NCBI RefSeq assembly: GCF_001648595.1
Contig: NZ_LBAW01000028.1
Span: forward strand, 1 to 38,496
Direction: 5' to 3'
Source: Legionella bozemanae
GTDB lineage: Bacteria; Pseudomonadota; Gammaproteobacteria; Legionellales; Legionellaceae
Length of the DNA: 38,496 nt
Numbering within the stretch: the first letter of the stretch is position 1; each line of letters begins with the position of its first letter. A model generated the notes under the pieces. It saw only the letters and a program-made list of their open reading frames with translations. It searched no databases and had not been told where the DNA came from. Positions 1-9,559 of this stretch are shown piece after piece. A program made the position numbers and the translations under genes.

Positions 1-123
1 GTGCAGCGCTGGTGTTAGCAGCACCGGCGCGGCACGCTTCAAGATTAGTTTAGGTCTCTTTCCAACAAAAAGTCAACCAATCCGATGAATTGTGACGGCC
101 CAATGAATTTTCAGATTTTTTAG

Positions 124-258
124 TCAACCTCTATACGACTCAAAAGCAATGTATGGATTAAAACAACCTTCCCAAATGATAAAGACGATAACTTCTATGG
201 GTATCATTGTGATTATCCGAATGCACAAGATTGTACTTGGGAAGAAATGGATAACTAA
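124..258 (+). pseudogene. Possible 3' gene fragment, unknown product
   Basis: An open stretch of 44 codons runs from just after a TAG at 121 to a TAA at 256-258. Its C-terminal part reads like real protein (NFYGYHCDYPNAQDC then TWEEMDN), rich in Tyr, Cys and Trp, unlike random translation of AT-rich DNA. No start codon with a ribosome binding site precedes it. It probably is the tail of a decayed gene. I do not recognise the family. The surrounding 1-518 holds no intact gene; bases 2-85 are also open on the plus strand but too short to judge. Confidence 0.25.
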
Positions 259-303
259 GAGCGTCGCTTTACTCCAAACAGATTAATTTTGGCAATTTAT
301 CGT

Positions 304-417
304 GTGATCATATTCTGTTATAACGACCATATTTCTATTTAAAAACCAATTAATCCCTTCTCCCTGAGAGAGAAATTGCGGTTAGGTTTTAACGTCCCAA
401 GCGTAAAGACTTCTTAT
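304..417 (-). pseudogene. Remnant of a phosphate-selective-type porin gene
   Basis: On the minus strand this stretch encodes two pieces of the porin found intact at 6078-7613. One reads TLGTLKPNRNFSLREKG and the other GINWFLNRNMVVITEYD. In the intact gene these pieces are about 50 residues apart. They are joined here at the hexamer ATCCCT (353-358), which occurs at both matching sites of the intact gene (6283-6288 and 6434-6439). A 151-base deletion between the two hexamers explains the join and changes the frame. Nucleotide similarity to the intact gene is high on both sides of the junction. Nothing else of the porin is recognisable nearby. Confidence 0.8.
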
Positions 418-518
418 TCAAAAGTGTTGCCAACGAATTCTTCATCTTAGTTTGTGGATATGCTTGTTGTTCCTCCAAAGCCCTAATCACTTAAAGACTG
501 ATTCTAAATCGTACTAAT

Positions 519-2210
519 TTATAATTTTCCATATCGGTTTAAGGCATATTTTCCCATGTTTTTAGCGATTTCCCCTTCAGCGAAAAATACTTTGCCTGCA
601 ATTTCTTTCTGTAATAACACCGCTTCTTCTTCATCATGTGTACGGACAACAATTTCTATTTTTGGATTAAGTTGATAAGCATATTGAATCATCTTCCTTA
701 GGTGGACAGTATCCGCTATGACAATCATGAGCATACTGGCATGAGCAATATGGCTTTGAATCAGCACGGCAGGTTTGGATGCATCGCCGTAAACTGCAGG
801 AACACCAGAAGCTCGCAAACTTGCAATTAGCTCTCTGTTTTCCTCAATCACAACGTAAGGAATGTTTTTTTCAGAAAGTAAATGGGCAACGCGCTTCCCA
901 ACACGCCCATAGCCCACTAAAACCACTTGCCCTGCAAGATACTCTTTTTTTGTGGACATCGGTAATTCAGCCAAAGAATCGTGGGCGCGTTCAAAAAAAT
1001 GGAGCAATCGAGGGTAAGACTTTATCCAAGCATGAACAGGATTCACTAATTTAAATATAAGAGGGTTAATCGCTATGGATATGAGTGCACCGGCAAGAAT
1101 AAAACTTTGACCTTCTGTAGGAAGCATGCCTAAGCGTATCCCTAGCTCAGCAAGTATGAATGAAAACTCACCAATTTGCGCCAGACTTGCTGATACGATT
1201 AATGCGGATTGTAATGGATAGCGAAATGCAAGGACTAATGCAAAAGCTGCAATTGACTTGCCGATAACGATAATCCCCACCACAATTAAAATTTGTAAGG
1301 GTTGTTCAATCAACACAGAAGGATTAAACAACATGCCGACTGAAACAAAAAACAATACAGCAAATGCATCCCGAAGCGGCAAGGATTCTTCAGCAGCACG
1401 ATGACTGAATGAAGATTCGCGCATAATCATACCTGCAAAAAAAGCACCTAAGGCAAACGAAACACCAAACAATTTAGAGGCCACATAGGCAATGCTAATT
1501 GCTGCAGTAATCACACATAAAGTAAACAATTCACGTGAGCCGGTTCGGGCAACAAGCCAGAGTAGCTTAGGGAAATACCGTCGACCGACCAAGAGCATGA
1601 ATGCAATGAACGTTGATACCTTAAGGAGTGTTAGACCAAAAACCAACCACAGAGGTTTATGAATATCAACAGATGAGCTGTCGCCTAGCCAATGTGCTAG
1701 CGGTGGAAGCAACACAAGAACAACAACCATAACCAAGTCCTCAACCAAAAGCCAGCCTATAGCAATGTGGCCATTAATCGATTCAAGGGCTCCTCGTTCT
1801 TCAAGTGCTCTCAATAATACAACGGTACTGGCTACGGATAGAGAAAGCCCAAAAATTAAAGCGCTGCCATAATTCCAATCCCACATGATTGCAACACAAC
1901 CGCCAAGTATTGTTGCTGCAAGGATTTGGGCTATTGCACCAGGGATAGCAATCTTGCGTACGCGCATCAAATCCGACAATGAAAAATGTAATCCTACTCC
2001 AAACATCAGCAGCATAACCCCAATTTCCGCAAGCTCCTGAGCGATACTGATATCTGCCATCAATCCGGGAGTAAACGGCCCAATAGCAACACCAGCTAAT
2101 AAATAACCTACTAATGCGGGAATCTTAAGGCGTGCGGCAATCAATCCCAGGATTAATGCTAAAGCAAATCCCATGGCGATGGTGGTAATCAGGGGAAGCG
2201 AATGATGCAA
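519..2210 (-). CDS. CPA2 family cation:proton antiporter with TrkA-N domain (YbaL/KefB type)
   Basis: Inner-membrane monovalent cation:proton antiporter of the CPA2 family. Residues about 5-385 form a dozen or so hydrophobic segments typical of the Na+/H+ exchanger domain. Residues about 420-535 form a cytosolic Rossmann RCK/TrkA-N domain with the nucleotide-binding motif GYGRVGKRVAHLL. The length of 563 aa matches YbaL/RosB-like proteins. The start is a TTG at 2210 preceded by AAAGGA at a good distance; no in-frame ATG lies upstream in a suitable place. In the family the RCK domain senses nucleotide or redox state and gates exchange, protecting pH and K+ balance. The gene stands alone and is divergent from the stress-protein/ATPase pair. 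The substrate ion cannot be read from sequence. Confidence 0.9.
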   Translation of the reverse strand: MHHSLPLITTIAMGFALALILGLIAARLKIPALVGYLLAGVAIGPFTPGLMADISIAQELAEIGVMLLMFGVGLHFSLSDLMRVRKIAIPGAIAQILAATILGGCVAIMWDWNYGSALIFGLSLSVASTVVLLRALEERGALESINGHIAIGWLLVEDLVMVVVLVLLPPLAHWLGDSSSVDIHKPLWLVFGLTLLKVSTFIAFMLLVGRRYFPKLLWLVARTGSRELFTLCVITAAISIAYVASKLFGVSFALGAFFAGMIMRESSFSHRAAEESLPLRDAFAVLFFVSVGMLFNPSVLIEQPLQILIVVGIIVIGKSIAAFALVLAFRYPLQSALIVSASLAQIGEFSFILAELGIRLGMLPTEGQSFILAGALISIAINPLIFKLVNPVHAWIKSYPRLLHFFERAHDSLAELPMSTKKEYLAGQVVLVGYGRVGKRVAHLLSEKNIPYVVIEENRELIASLRASGVPAVYGDASKPAVLIQSHIAHASMLMIVIADTVHLRKMIQYAYQLNPKIEIVVRTHDEEEAVLLQKEIAGKVFFAEGEIAKNMGKYALNRYGKL

Positions 2211-2373
2211 TCCAAATAGTCCTTTTTTAATTTTTACTCAATGTAAAAAGTTATCACGCATCATTCAAGAAAAATAGTCTAAAATTAATTATTAAATAGG
2301 AATTTTACTTTGAAGATCAATTAATAAAGTAAAGTGTAGCTCAATTGGTTATGAACTCATGGAGGAACAGGGA

Positions 2374-3309
2374 ATGAAACAATTTCATAATATTCTGTTT
2401 GTAAGTAACGGAATTGATGATGAATCTGAAGCTTTACGACATACTATAAGATTAGCTGCTGATAATAAAGCAACCCTTGATATTCTGATAACATGCCCAC
2501 CCTTTCCTCATAATCTTGATGAATATAAAAGCTCGTATGAAACGTTTCTTATAGAAAAAATGAACAAAATCATTGAATCAGCGAAAACTTCCTTATCTCT
2601 TAATAAGAAAGAGCCATTAATAAAGATAGAAATTGAATGTGGAAATACACCAGATATCCGTATTATTCAGCGCGTACTGCGTCATCCATACGATCTTGTA
2701 GTGAAAGCAGCAGAAAAAGATGGTAATAAAAAAGGTTTTAGGGCATTAGATATGGCCCTATTACGTAAATGCCCTTGCACTTTATTTCTTCATCGTCCGA
2801 TAACTCCAGATAAAACGATTCATATCGCCGTAGCGATTGACCCCAAAGAGGAGGAGGTTTCAGGTCATGATCTTTCTATTAACCTTTTAAGGTTATCCAA
2901 TGCTCTTGCAATACATTATAAGGCTAAATTAAGTGTTGTTACTTGCTGGGATTTCGTTTTGGAAGACTATCTGCGCCGTAGCGTTCTTATTGATATCCCC
3001 CCACCAGAACTGGATGAAATGGTGATGAAAGAGAGTCGCTCACATTATAGTGCATTATGTGCGCTGATCCATGAATCAGGCATAAAAGAGCAACCAACCA
3101 TATATCACGTGAAAGGACATCCTTCTGAACTTATCCCTTCAAGCATTAATGAGAATAAAATTGATATTTTGGTGATGGGAACAGTAGCACGAACAGGAAT
3201 AGCTGGTTTTATTATTGGTAATACAGCCGAAAATATTCTGCAAAAAATCAATTGTTCGCTTTGGGCGCTTAAACCACAGGGTTTTGTATCGCCTGTAAAA
3301 GCTTATTAA
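2374..3309 (+). CDS. Universal stress protein with two Usp domains (UspE-like)
   Basis: Cytosolic tandem-domain universal stress protein of about 311 aa. The first Usp domain begins at the start (FHNILFVSNGID). The second begins near residue 140 (IHIAVAID) and ends with the ATP-binding signature of the family, MGTVARTGIAGFIIGNTAEN. I place the start at the ATG at 2374, because GGAGG at 2361-2366 sits correctly before it. The in-frame ATG at 2359 overlaps that Shine-Dalgarno sequence. The gene lies 43 bases upstream of a P-type ATPase on the same strand, so co-transcription is likely. Usp proteins accompany transporters and stress regulons in many bacteria; the exact role is unknown. Confidence 0.9.
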   Translation: MKQFHNILFVSNGIDDESEALRHTIRLAADNKATLDILITCPPFPHNLDEYKSSYETFLIEKMNKIIESAKTSLSLNKKEPLIKIEIECGNTPDIRIIQRVLRHPYDLVVKAAEKDGNKKGFRALDMALLRKCPCTLFLHRPITPDKTIHIAVAIDPKEEEVSGHDLSINLLRLSNALAIHYKAKLSVVTCWDFVLEDYLRRSVLIDIPPPELDEMVMKESRSHYSALCALIHESGIKEQPTIYHVKGHPSELIPSSINENKIDILVMGTVARTGIAGFIIGNTAENILQKINCSLWALKPQGFVSPVKAY

Positions 3310-3352
3310 AGCAAAAAAACAACAATTTTCTTTTTCATAGTCTGGAAGAATT

Positions 3353-6043
3353 ATGAAGAAAAATAACAGACTCCATTCATGGAATGATTGTACGGATAAC
3401 GATATTTGTAATGAGCTTATGACTTCAACTGAAGAAGGTTTAACAATAAGCGAGTCGAAAAATCGCCTATTGAAATTTGGATACAATGAACTGCCCTCTT
3501 TACCTCCACAATCGGTCTTTAAAAGGCTTCTTTCTCAGTTAAATAACGCGTTAATTCTTGTATTATTGGCTGCAGCTATAGCAACTTTATTTTTAGGCCA
3601 GATTACCGATTCAGTAATAATCTTCGGGGTCATATTAATCAACACATTAATTGGGTTTATACAAGAAGGAAAAGCTGAAAAGGCGATTGCTGCTGTACAT
3701 AGCATGCTTTCATTACATGCTACAGTTTTACGAGAAAATAAGCGAATGATTATTCCCGCAAGCGAGTTAGTCGTTGGTGATTTAGTGCTTTTGCAATCAG
3801 GAGATAAAATCCCCGCTGATCTTAAACTTGTACGTACTAAGAACTTGAAAATTAATGAAGCCATACTCACAGGAGAGTCCAACACAGTTGAAAAGAAAAT
3901 AGGGGTATTAGCTTCTGATACTCCATTAGCAGAACAGACCAACATGGCTTTTTCAGGAACACTAGTGACTTCGGGCAAAGGGGAAGGGATTGTTGTTGCA
4001 ACAGGAATTCAAACAGAAATTGGCAAAATCAACCAGTTACTTACCCATGTACAACCCTTAATGACACCACTTATAAAGAAAATGTCTTTATTTTCTCAAT
4101 GGTTAAGTGGATTTATTTTAGCTTTTGCAAGTGTTTTGTTTCTTATTGGTTATTTTCTTCATCACTTTTCAGCACATGAGATGTTTATGGCCGCAGTAGG
4201 GATTATTGTAGCAGCAATCCCTGAAGGATTACCTGTTATATTGACGGTGGCTTTAGCTATTGGGGTTCAGCGCATGGCCAGCCGATATGCTATTATCCGA
4301 AAACTTCCTGCTGTGGAAACTTTAGGTTCAGTATCCATTATTTGCACTGATAAAACGGGCACTTTGACGCGCAATGAGATGTCTGTGCAGAAAATCTGCT
4401 TAGCAACGAGCGATCTGGATGTCAGTGGCGTAGGCTACAATGCGGAGGGTTCTTTTTATTTTGAAAGCAAGAAAATACAGCCTCAAGAAAATCATGATTT
4501 ATTAACTTTGGGGACTGCGTGCGTACTATGTAATGATGCAGAATTGGATTTTCAGGATAATGAGCCAAAATTACAGGGTGATCCCATGGAGGGGGCTTTA
4601 CTTTCTCTCGCAGCCAAAGCAGGAATATACCGACATCAGCTGGAAGAAAAACTCACATTGAAGGATGTGATTCCTTTTGATGCAGAACATCGGTTTATGG
4701 CTACCTTACACCACCAAGAGAAATCGGCTTTTATCTATTTAAAGGGAGCCCCCGAAGTTGTTTTCAATTTTTGTTCCTTCCAGCTTCATAATCAGGGGTA
4801 TGATGCATTTGACCTTGACTATTGGCAGCAGAAAATTTCTAATTTGGCACAGCAGGGGTTACGCACGTTAGCGATTGCTTACAAACCTGTTTCAATCAAT
4901 GACGAGAAGATAGAGTTTGCGGATGTAACGTCTGATTTGATACTGATTGGCATCGTGGGTATTATTGACCCTCCACGAGAAGAGGCCATTCAAGCAGTAA
5001 AAGAGTGTCGAGCAGCCAATATTCGAGTCAAAATGATAACAGGCGATCATGCTATCACCGCATTGGCTATCGCCAGGCAATTAGGAATAGGTGATGGTCA
5101 ACACGTGTTAACCGGGAAAGAATTACACGAGCTTAGTGATGAACGTTTCGAGCAATCGATTGAAACAGTTGATGTTTTTGCACGCACTAGTCCTGAAGAT
5201 AAATTACGGTTAGTCAACGCGCTGCAAGCCAAAGGTTATGTAGTTGCAATGACTGGTGATGGAGTCAATGATGCCCCAGCTCTAAAACGAGCTGACATAG
5301 GGGTAGCCATGGGACATAAAGGAACAGAAGTCGCCAAGGAGGCAGCTGAAATGGTTATCACAGATGATAATTTTGCCTCTATTGTCGCGGCAGTAAAGGA
5401 AGGACGAACCGTTTATGATAATTTAAAAAAAGCCATTTTGTTTTTGCTGCCAATTAATGGTGGTGAAACACTGAGTCTGGCTATTGCTATTATCATGGGT
5501 GCCACTTTGCCGATTACTCCGGTACAAATTCTATGGGTAAATATGACGTGTTCTGTAGCATTAGGGCTTGCCTTAGCTTTTGAACCATCCGAACCTCGTA
5601 TCATGAAACGAGCGCCAACTCCAGTTCATGAACCTTTGCTATCGAAGTACCTTGTTTGGCGGATTATTTTTGTTTCCCTACTCTTTGTCGCTAGTGTTTT
5701 TACCGTGTTTTATTGGACATTGTGGCGCGGAGAAAGCCTGGAAACGGCACGAACAATGACCGTAAATACCTTAGTCTTACTGGAAATTTTTTACCTGTTC
5801 AGTTCGAGATATATACATGGCCCATCTCTAACCTGGAAAGGAATGCAAGGAACAAAACCTGTATTAGTCGCAATAGGATTAGTTGCTTTCTTGCAGTTAA
5901 GTTTTACTTATATGCCATTTATGCAAGAAATTTTTAAAACAGAACCCCTTACCCTTTGGCATAACGTTGGGATAGGAGTAATAGGCATCTTTAGCTTCAT
6001 TATTATAGAATTTGAAAAATTAACGACTTTATTTAAGAAGTAA
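3353..6043 (+). CDS. P-type cation-transporting ATPase, type II (Ca2+ ATPase-like)
   Basis: Full-length 896-aa P-type ATPase of the inner membrane. In order it shows an N-terminal cation-ATPase domain, the A-domain TGES loop (ILTGESN), the M4 motif IPEGLPV, the phosphorylation site CTDKTGTLT with Asp333, the N domain, and the P-domain hinge MTGDGVNDAP, then a C-terminal membrane domain. PEGLP places it in the type II group. In M6 the sequence is LWVNMTCSVALGLALAFEP: the Asn of the Ca2+ site is kept, but the position of the SERCA Asp is Ser. The substrate may therefore not be Ca2+. It follows the stress-protein gene by 43 bases. A second, broken ATPase of the same type is at 29916-32613. Confidence 0.92.
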   Translation: MKKNNRLHSWNDCTDNDICNELMTSTEEGLTISESKNRLLKFGYNELPSLPPQSVFKRLLSQLNNALILVLLAAAIATLFLGQITDSVIIFGVILINTLIGFIQEGKAEKAIAAVHSMLSLHATVLRENKRMIIPASELVVGDLVLLQSGDKIPADLKLVRTKNLKINEAILTGESNTVEKKIGVLASDTPLAEQTNMAFSGTLVTSGKGEGIVVATGIQTEIGKINQLLTHVQPLMTPLIKKMSLFSQWLSGFILAFASVLFLIGYFLHHFSAHEMFMAAVGIIVAAIPEGLPVILTVALAIGVQRMASRYAIIRKLPAVETLGSVSIICTDKTGTLTRNEMSVQKICLATSDLDVSGVGYNAEGSFYFESKKIQPQENHDLLTLGTACVLCNDAELDFQDNEPKLQGDPMEGALLSLAAKAGIYRHQLEEKLTLKDVIPFDAEHRFMATLHHQEKSAFIYLKGAPEVVFNFCSFQLHNQGYDAFDLDYWQQKISNLAQQGLRTLAIAYKPVSINDEKIEFADVTSDLILIGIVGIIDPPREEAIQAVKECRAANIRVKMITGDHAITALAIARQLGIGDGQHVLTGKELHELSDERFEQSIETVDVFARTSPEDKLRLVNALQAKGYVVAMTGDGVNDAPALKRADIGVAMGHKGTEVAKEAAEMVITDDNFASIVAAVKEGRTVYDNLKKAILFLLPINGGETLSLAIAIIMGATLPITPVQILWVNMTCSVALGLALAFEPSEPRIMKRAPTPVHEPLLSKYLVWRIIFVSLLFVASVFTVFYWTLWRGESLETARTMTVNTLVLLEIFYLFSSRYIHGPSLTWKGMQGTKPVLVAIGLVAFLQLSFTYMPFMQEIFKTEPLTLWHNVGIGVIGIFSFIIIEFEKLTTLFKK

Positions 6044-6077
6044 ATAATATTAATGAGCTTGCAGATGGCAGAGTACT

Positions 6078-7613
6078 TTAGAAAGATAATTGAAACCGTT
6101 GCATAATCACACGTTCATTGGGACGGTTTCTCACTTTACTTGTCGAAGCGGTGGCATAATCACCGGCGGTTAAACATCCAGGTGTCTCTGGGGCATTTAA
6201 TGCTCCTGTGGAACACCCCCCAACAAAACTAGTTTGATCATATTCTGTCATAATGACCATATTTCTATTTAAGAACCAATTAATCCCTACGCCCCAAGTG
6301 TTCGCTCTTTGTATAGAGAGCCTGGGATCAGAAAAGGTGTAATTGGTTTGCTCTTCTTCGGTAGTAAAAGAATTAAAAATACGATTGTCCAGCGCTAATT
6401 GTGACCACCTCGCGACTAATTGAAACGCGCCCCATCCCTTCTCCCTGGGAGAGAAGTTGCGATTAGGTTTTAACGACCCGAGCGTAAAGGCTTCTTGAGT
6501 CAAATTATAAACCACTTGCACTTCTGCTGCGTGGTTCGTCACTTCAACGAATTGCAGAGCATCAGCGTTGGGGAAAACAAGTCCTTTGGACAGGGTTTGC
6601 CGAGTTTGTGCCCATTCCCCAAATACGCCAAAAGGGCCTAGGAACCAAAAAGCTTGAGGATGAAGTCTTTTTCTTGGACCATTCCCGTGTACATCCGTTT
6701 CATAAAAGAAAATTGGATTTTGGCCAACAGAAACTAGAGCAGGTGGATTGCTTTGATTGTTTACCTCTTCTGTACTGCCAGCGATGCCAAATCCCAAATT
6801 TCTTAAAAGCGGCAAATAACCATTTAGGAAAGGATTGGTAAACAAGCGAACTTCAAATACTTTATTCGCTAAGGTTGCTGTCTCTGAACTAAAGGTAGTG
6901 GGTGTAACAGGATTTAATCCGGGATTGGTATTATCAAAAGTCCCTGTTAATACCCCAACCTCATAAGAAAACCAGTCATTGAATTTATTGTATTTATAAT
7001 TATAAGGAGATTGATCGGTTTTTCGCTTTGGACCCACAGCTCCGTAGAATACGAAACCATATTCTCTGCTCGGCGCCATCATCGTTGCATAGCCACGTTC
7101 AACTGTATTGTTCGTAGCGGCCCCTCTCAATCGATCAAATCCTGTTAAGAGGCTTTTTTGTTTGCCAGCTCTTAAACTGAACACTTCAAAATAATGCAAA
7201 TCAATAATGGCATCAAATAAGCGAGTTTGACCTTGACCAAAATCCGGTGTGAAATAAAAATCATTATATTTCAAAAAAGTACCATTAAAAATGGGGCGTA
7301 CACGTCTCATCCAAAATCGATTCACATCATCCTGGTTAATCATATCGGTACTTTCGGCACCATTATTTATGGTTAATCCTCTTACATTGAAAAAAGCATC
7401 ATTGTCAAATTGATAAAGACCATGCAGAAATAATTTGTTTTGGTTATCATTTGAAATGAAGCCAAAGCCATCTTGGCTCGCTATCGCATGGCCATAGTGC
7501 GATATATTTTTTTCTTTTTCATTAGGAGTTCCAGCAACAATAATTTGACAGAAAGAGAACAATAAGCTCCCTAACAGAAATTTAAAGCAGTGGGAATTTA
7601 GAATTATCGACAC
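6078..7613 (-). CDS. Outer-membrane porin, phosphate-selective O/P type
   Basis: Putative outer-membrane beta-barrel of the OprO/OprP family (phosphate- or pyrophosphate-selective porins). I place the start at a GTG at 7613 with AAGGAAG eight bases upstream. The reading frame extends 23 codons further but without a plausible signal. From this start the N-terminus is a good signal peptide (FKFLLGSLLFSFCQIIVAG), giving a 511-aa preprotein. The mature part alternates aromatic beta-strands (FYFTPDFGQGQ, GKQKSLLTGFDRLRG) and ends in Phe (QRFQLSF), typical of barrels recognised by the Bam complex. It is convergent with the ATPase. A fragment of a close paralogue lies at 304-417. Confidence 0.8.
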   Translation of the reverse strand: MSIILNSHCFKFLLGSLLFSFCQIIVAGTPNEKEKNISHYGHAIASQDGFGFISNDNQNKLFLHGLYQFDNDAFFNVRGLTINNGAESTDMINQDDVNRFWMRRVRPIFNGTFLKYNDFYFTPDFGQGQTRLFDAIIDLHYFEVFSLRAGKQKSLLTGFDRLRGAATNNTVERGYATMMAPSREYGFVFYGAVGPKRKTDQSPYNYKYNKFNDWFSYEVGVLTGTFDNTNPGLNPVTPTTFSSETATLANKVFEVRLFTNPFLNGYLPLLRNLGFGIAGSTEEVNNQSNPPALVSVGQNPIFFYETDVHGNGPRKRLHPQAFWFLGPFGVFGEWAQTRQTLSKGLVFPNADALQFVEVTNHAAEVQVVYNLTQEAFTLGSLKPNRNFSPREKGWGAFQLVARWSQLALDNRIFNSFTTEEEQTNYTFSDPRLSIQRANTWGVGINWFLNRNMVIMTEYDQTSFVGGCSTGALNAPETPGCLTAGDYATASTSKVRNRPNERVIMQRFQLSF

Positions 7614-7831
7614 GACACGATCTTCCTTAATCCATAACAGAAGCCGAATATTGCCAGAAATGGTAGATAAGTGAAAGCACAAAAATTAACTATCCCCTCC
7701 CACTGAGTTGGCAAGGTGAAAAATGCTCGATGCCATAAAAATTTTTTTGGTGAAAAAGATAGGAAGACGTAAATTACCTTATAAAAACCGCCATTTTAGT
7801 CTCCTTCAGAGGCGTCAGCTTGGAGATTGAT

Positions 7832-9079
7832 TTAAAAGATAATGCATTTCTCGTTTGCTGTGTTGTCATTTGTATTCACGGTTTGTAAGTATTCCTGTAT
7901 CTCTGGTAATTGCTCAGCCCAATCAAGATATTCTCTTAATGGAATATAGAGGCTTTTTGTGGATCCAAAGGGTTGATCAGGATTAACAGCTTCATTGGGT
8001 TTGCGCAAATCGGCTACCTTCGTATTATCGTGAATCACTTGCTTATCTTCTAAGAATTTGATGAGCAAATAAAATGAAAGCGAGCTTGGTCGGTAATGTC
8101 CGCTGCTATTGCTTATGTGTGTAATAATTCCATTGTTTATCACCCACATGCCTGCACATCGTACACTTTTACCCGCACTCAATGAAGAATGATGGAATTT
8201 GCCAGCCTGATGAGGATGGGTAAGAAACTGATTTTCATTATCCTTGCACCATACAAATGCTGCTGATCCATATGCCGTGCCCATTTTAAAGCTATAATTT
8301 TTCATTTGTCTTGAATTTAATTTCTCAGCTTCTTCATCACTATTTTGGGGCTTTGAAACAATGTAATTTTGGCCCTCAATGTTTTTAAATGTCGCAATAT
8401 GCGCATCTTTCAAAGCATAATCAATCAAACTAATTTCATACTTTTCTTTAAAAACTCGATTTTGAGTTAATATCTTATGATTTTCTAACCATAGAAAAAA
8501 TGGAGTAGTGTCTTCGCTTTTTACCCAATCAATAAATGCAGAATTTATTCCGCACGTTTTATTAGGTAAGTTATTCATGTTAAATTCAAATTGCCGATGT
8601 AATGGATCAATTTTTTCGAGATATGTCCCACTGAATAATTTTAACCGTGATGGTGCATTTGATTTGTTACGTACTTTTAAATGTTCAATCATTTCATTGC
8701 GATTAATGTGATGAGATTTAGCAGTAGCTAAGAACGATTCGAGTTTGCTAAGGTATTGTAACTTATGATTAGACTTTTTCTGTAATGACAAAATCCAGTA
8801 ATCAATACTATCTTCTAATTTCTTGTGGATCCCTTGTGGTTTTTGACCTAAAGCGTCTCCACGTTCTGCAACATAACGCTCACACAATTTTTCTATGTGA
8901 GATAACGCTTCTTTTCGGGCAATGATATTGTCTGCTTTTTTCTTTGCAAATTGATGGTATTTTGTTATTGCATCAGTTATTTCAGTAATAATGCTATTCT
9001 TTTTATCACCATGTGAAGAATGCAAAATAGCTTGCCATTCATTAATTGAGTAAATATCACGGCCGGTTATCTGGAACAT
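7832..9079 (-). CDS. Putative effector with IQM-like C-terminal domain and CaaX prenylation motif
   Basis: A 415-aa soluble protein without signal peptide. Residues 1-150 are helical and Lys/Glu-rich. The C-terminal half contains FHHSSLSAGKSVRCAGMW (His296-Ser299) followed by SGHYRP (residues 326-331) and a helix FYLLIKFLEDK. This pattern (HSS, then AG, then SGHY-P) recalls the C-terminal domain of plant IQM calmodulin-binding proteins; the biochemical role of that domain is unknown to me. The last four residues are CIIF, a CaaX box. Host prenylation of CaaX tails is established for some Legionella effectors such as AnkB. GGAG lies upstream of the ATG with a spacing of eight. Delivery through Dot/Icm is inferred, not shown. 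Confidence 0.65.
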   Translation of the reverse strand: MFQITGRDIYSINEWQAILHSSHGDKKNSIITEITDAITKYHQFAKKKADNIIARKEALSHIEKLCERYVAERGDALGQKPQGIHKKLEDSIDYWILSLQKKSNHKLQYLSKLESFLATAKSHHINRNEMIEHLKVRNKSNAPSRLKLFSGTYLEKIDPLHRQFEFNMNNLPNKTCGINSAFIDWVKSEDTTPFFLWLENHKILTQNRVFKEKYEISLIDYALKDAHIATFKNIEGQNYIVSKPQNSDEEAEKLNSRQMKNYSFKMGTAYGSAAFVWCKDNENQFLTHPHQAGKFHHSSLSAGKSVRCAGMWVINNGIITHISNSSGHYRPSSLSFYLLIKFLEDKQVIHDNTKVADLRKPNEAVNPDQPFGSTKSLYIPLREYLDWAEQLPEIQEYLQTVNTNDNTANEKCIIF

Positions 9080-9346
9080 TTTAGCGACTCCATATTTTAT
9101 TCATATACTGCTTTTCGGTTGATTTTTTTGATAATAAAATCATTAGGAGAAGTTTAGTTATTGAACATTAAGATAAAGTTATGGCTCATCGGTTTTTTTG
9201 CGAAGCATATACTTCCAAGGGGGGAGCTTTCTTTAATGCAGAGTAATTTGACAATACTACGTTTATGACGAAAACTACACTTAATACACATAATGTAGCA
9301 ATATATATTAATATGTTATATTATCCGCTTTTTTTAGGAGAACTCT

Positions 9347-9559
9347 ATGGGTATTGTAAAAATTTCAAATGAATTGCATGAAGCCACTAAATTAATGGCT
9401 AGAGCCATGAGTCGTTCAATAAATTCACAAGCTGAGTATTGGATTAGAGTAGGAAAATTAGCAGAAGAAAATCCTTCTATTACTTACCCTGAAATTCTCA
9501 AAATTTTAGTAAACCAAGCATCATCAGGGGAAATACACGATGTTAGTGAAGACGCCTGA
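9347..9559 (+). CDS. ParD-like antitoxin
   Basis: A 70-aa protein resembling the ParD-like antitoxin family of type II toxin-antitoxin systems. Its N-terminus reads MGIVKISNELHEATKLMARA, a short beta-strand followed by helices as in ribbon-helix-helix DNA-binding proteins. Then comes RSINSQAEYWIRVGKLAEEN. AGGAGA stands six bases before the ATG. The last 20 bases overlap the start of the methionine aminopeptidase gene, so the two are translationally coupled. Upstream (9280-9340) is very AT-rich with short inverted repeats that could hold an operator. There is no RelE- or PIN-type toxin next to it; the aminopeptidase takes the partner position. Confidence 0.75.
   Translation: MGIVKISNELHEATKLMARAMSRSINSQAEYWIRVGKLAEENPSITYPEILKILVNQASSGEIHDVSEDA

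Noticed and set aside
2334..2360. A tRNA-like string GTGTAGCTCAATTGGTTA before the stress-protein gene.
   Set aside because: It resembles a tRNA D-arm, but no anticodon stem, T-arm or acceptor stem follows; the coding start begins right after it.
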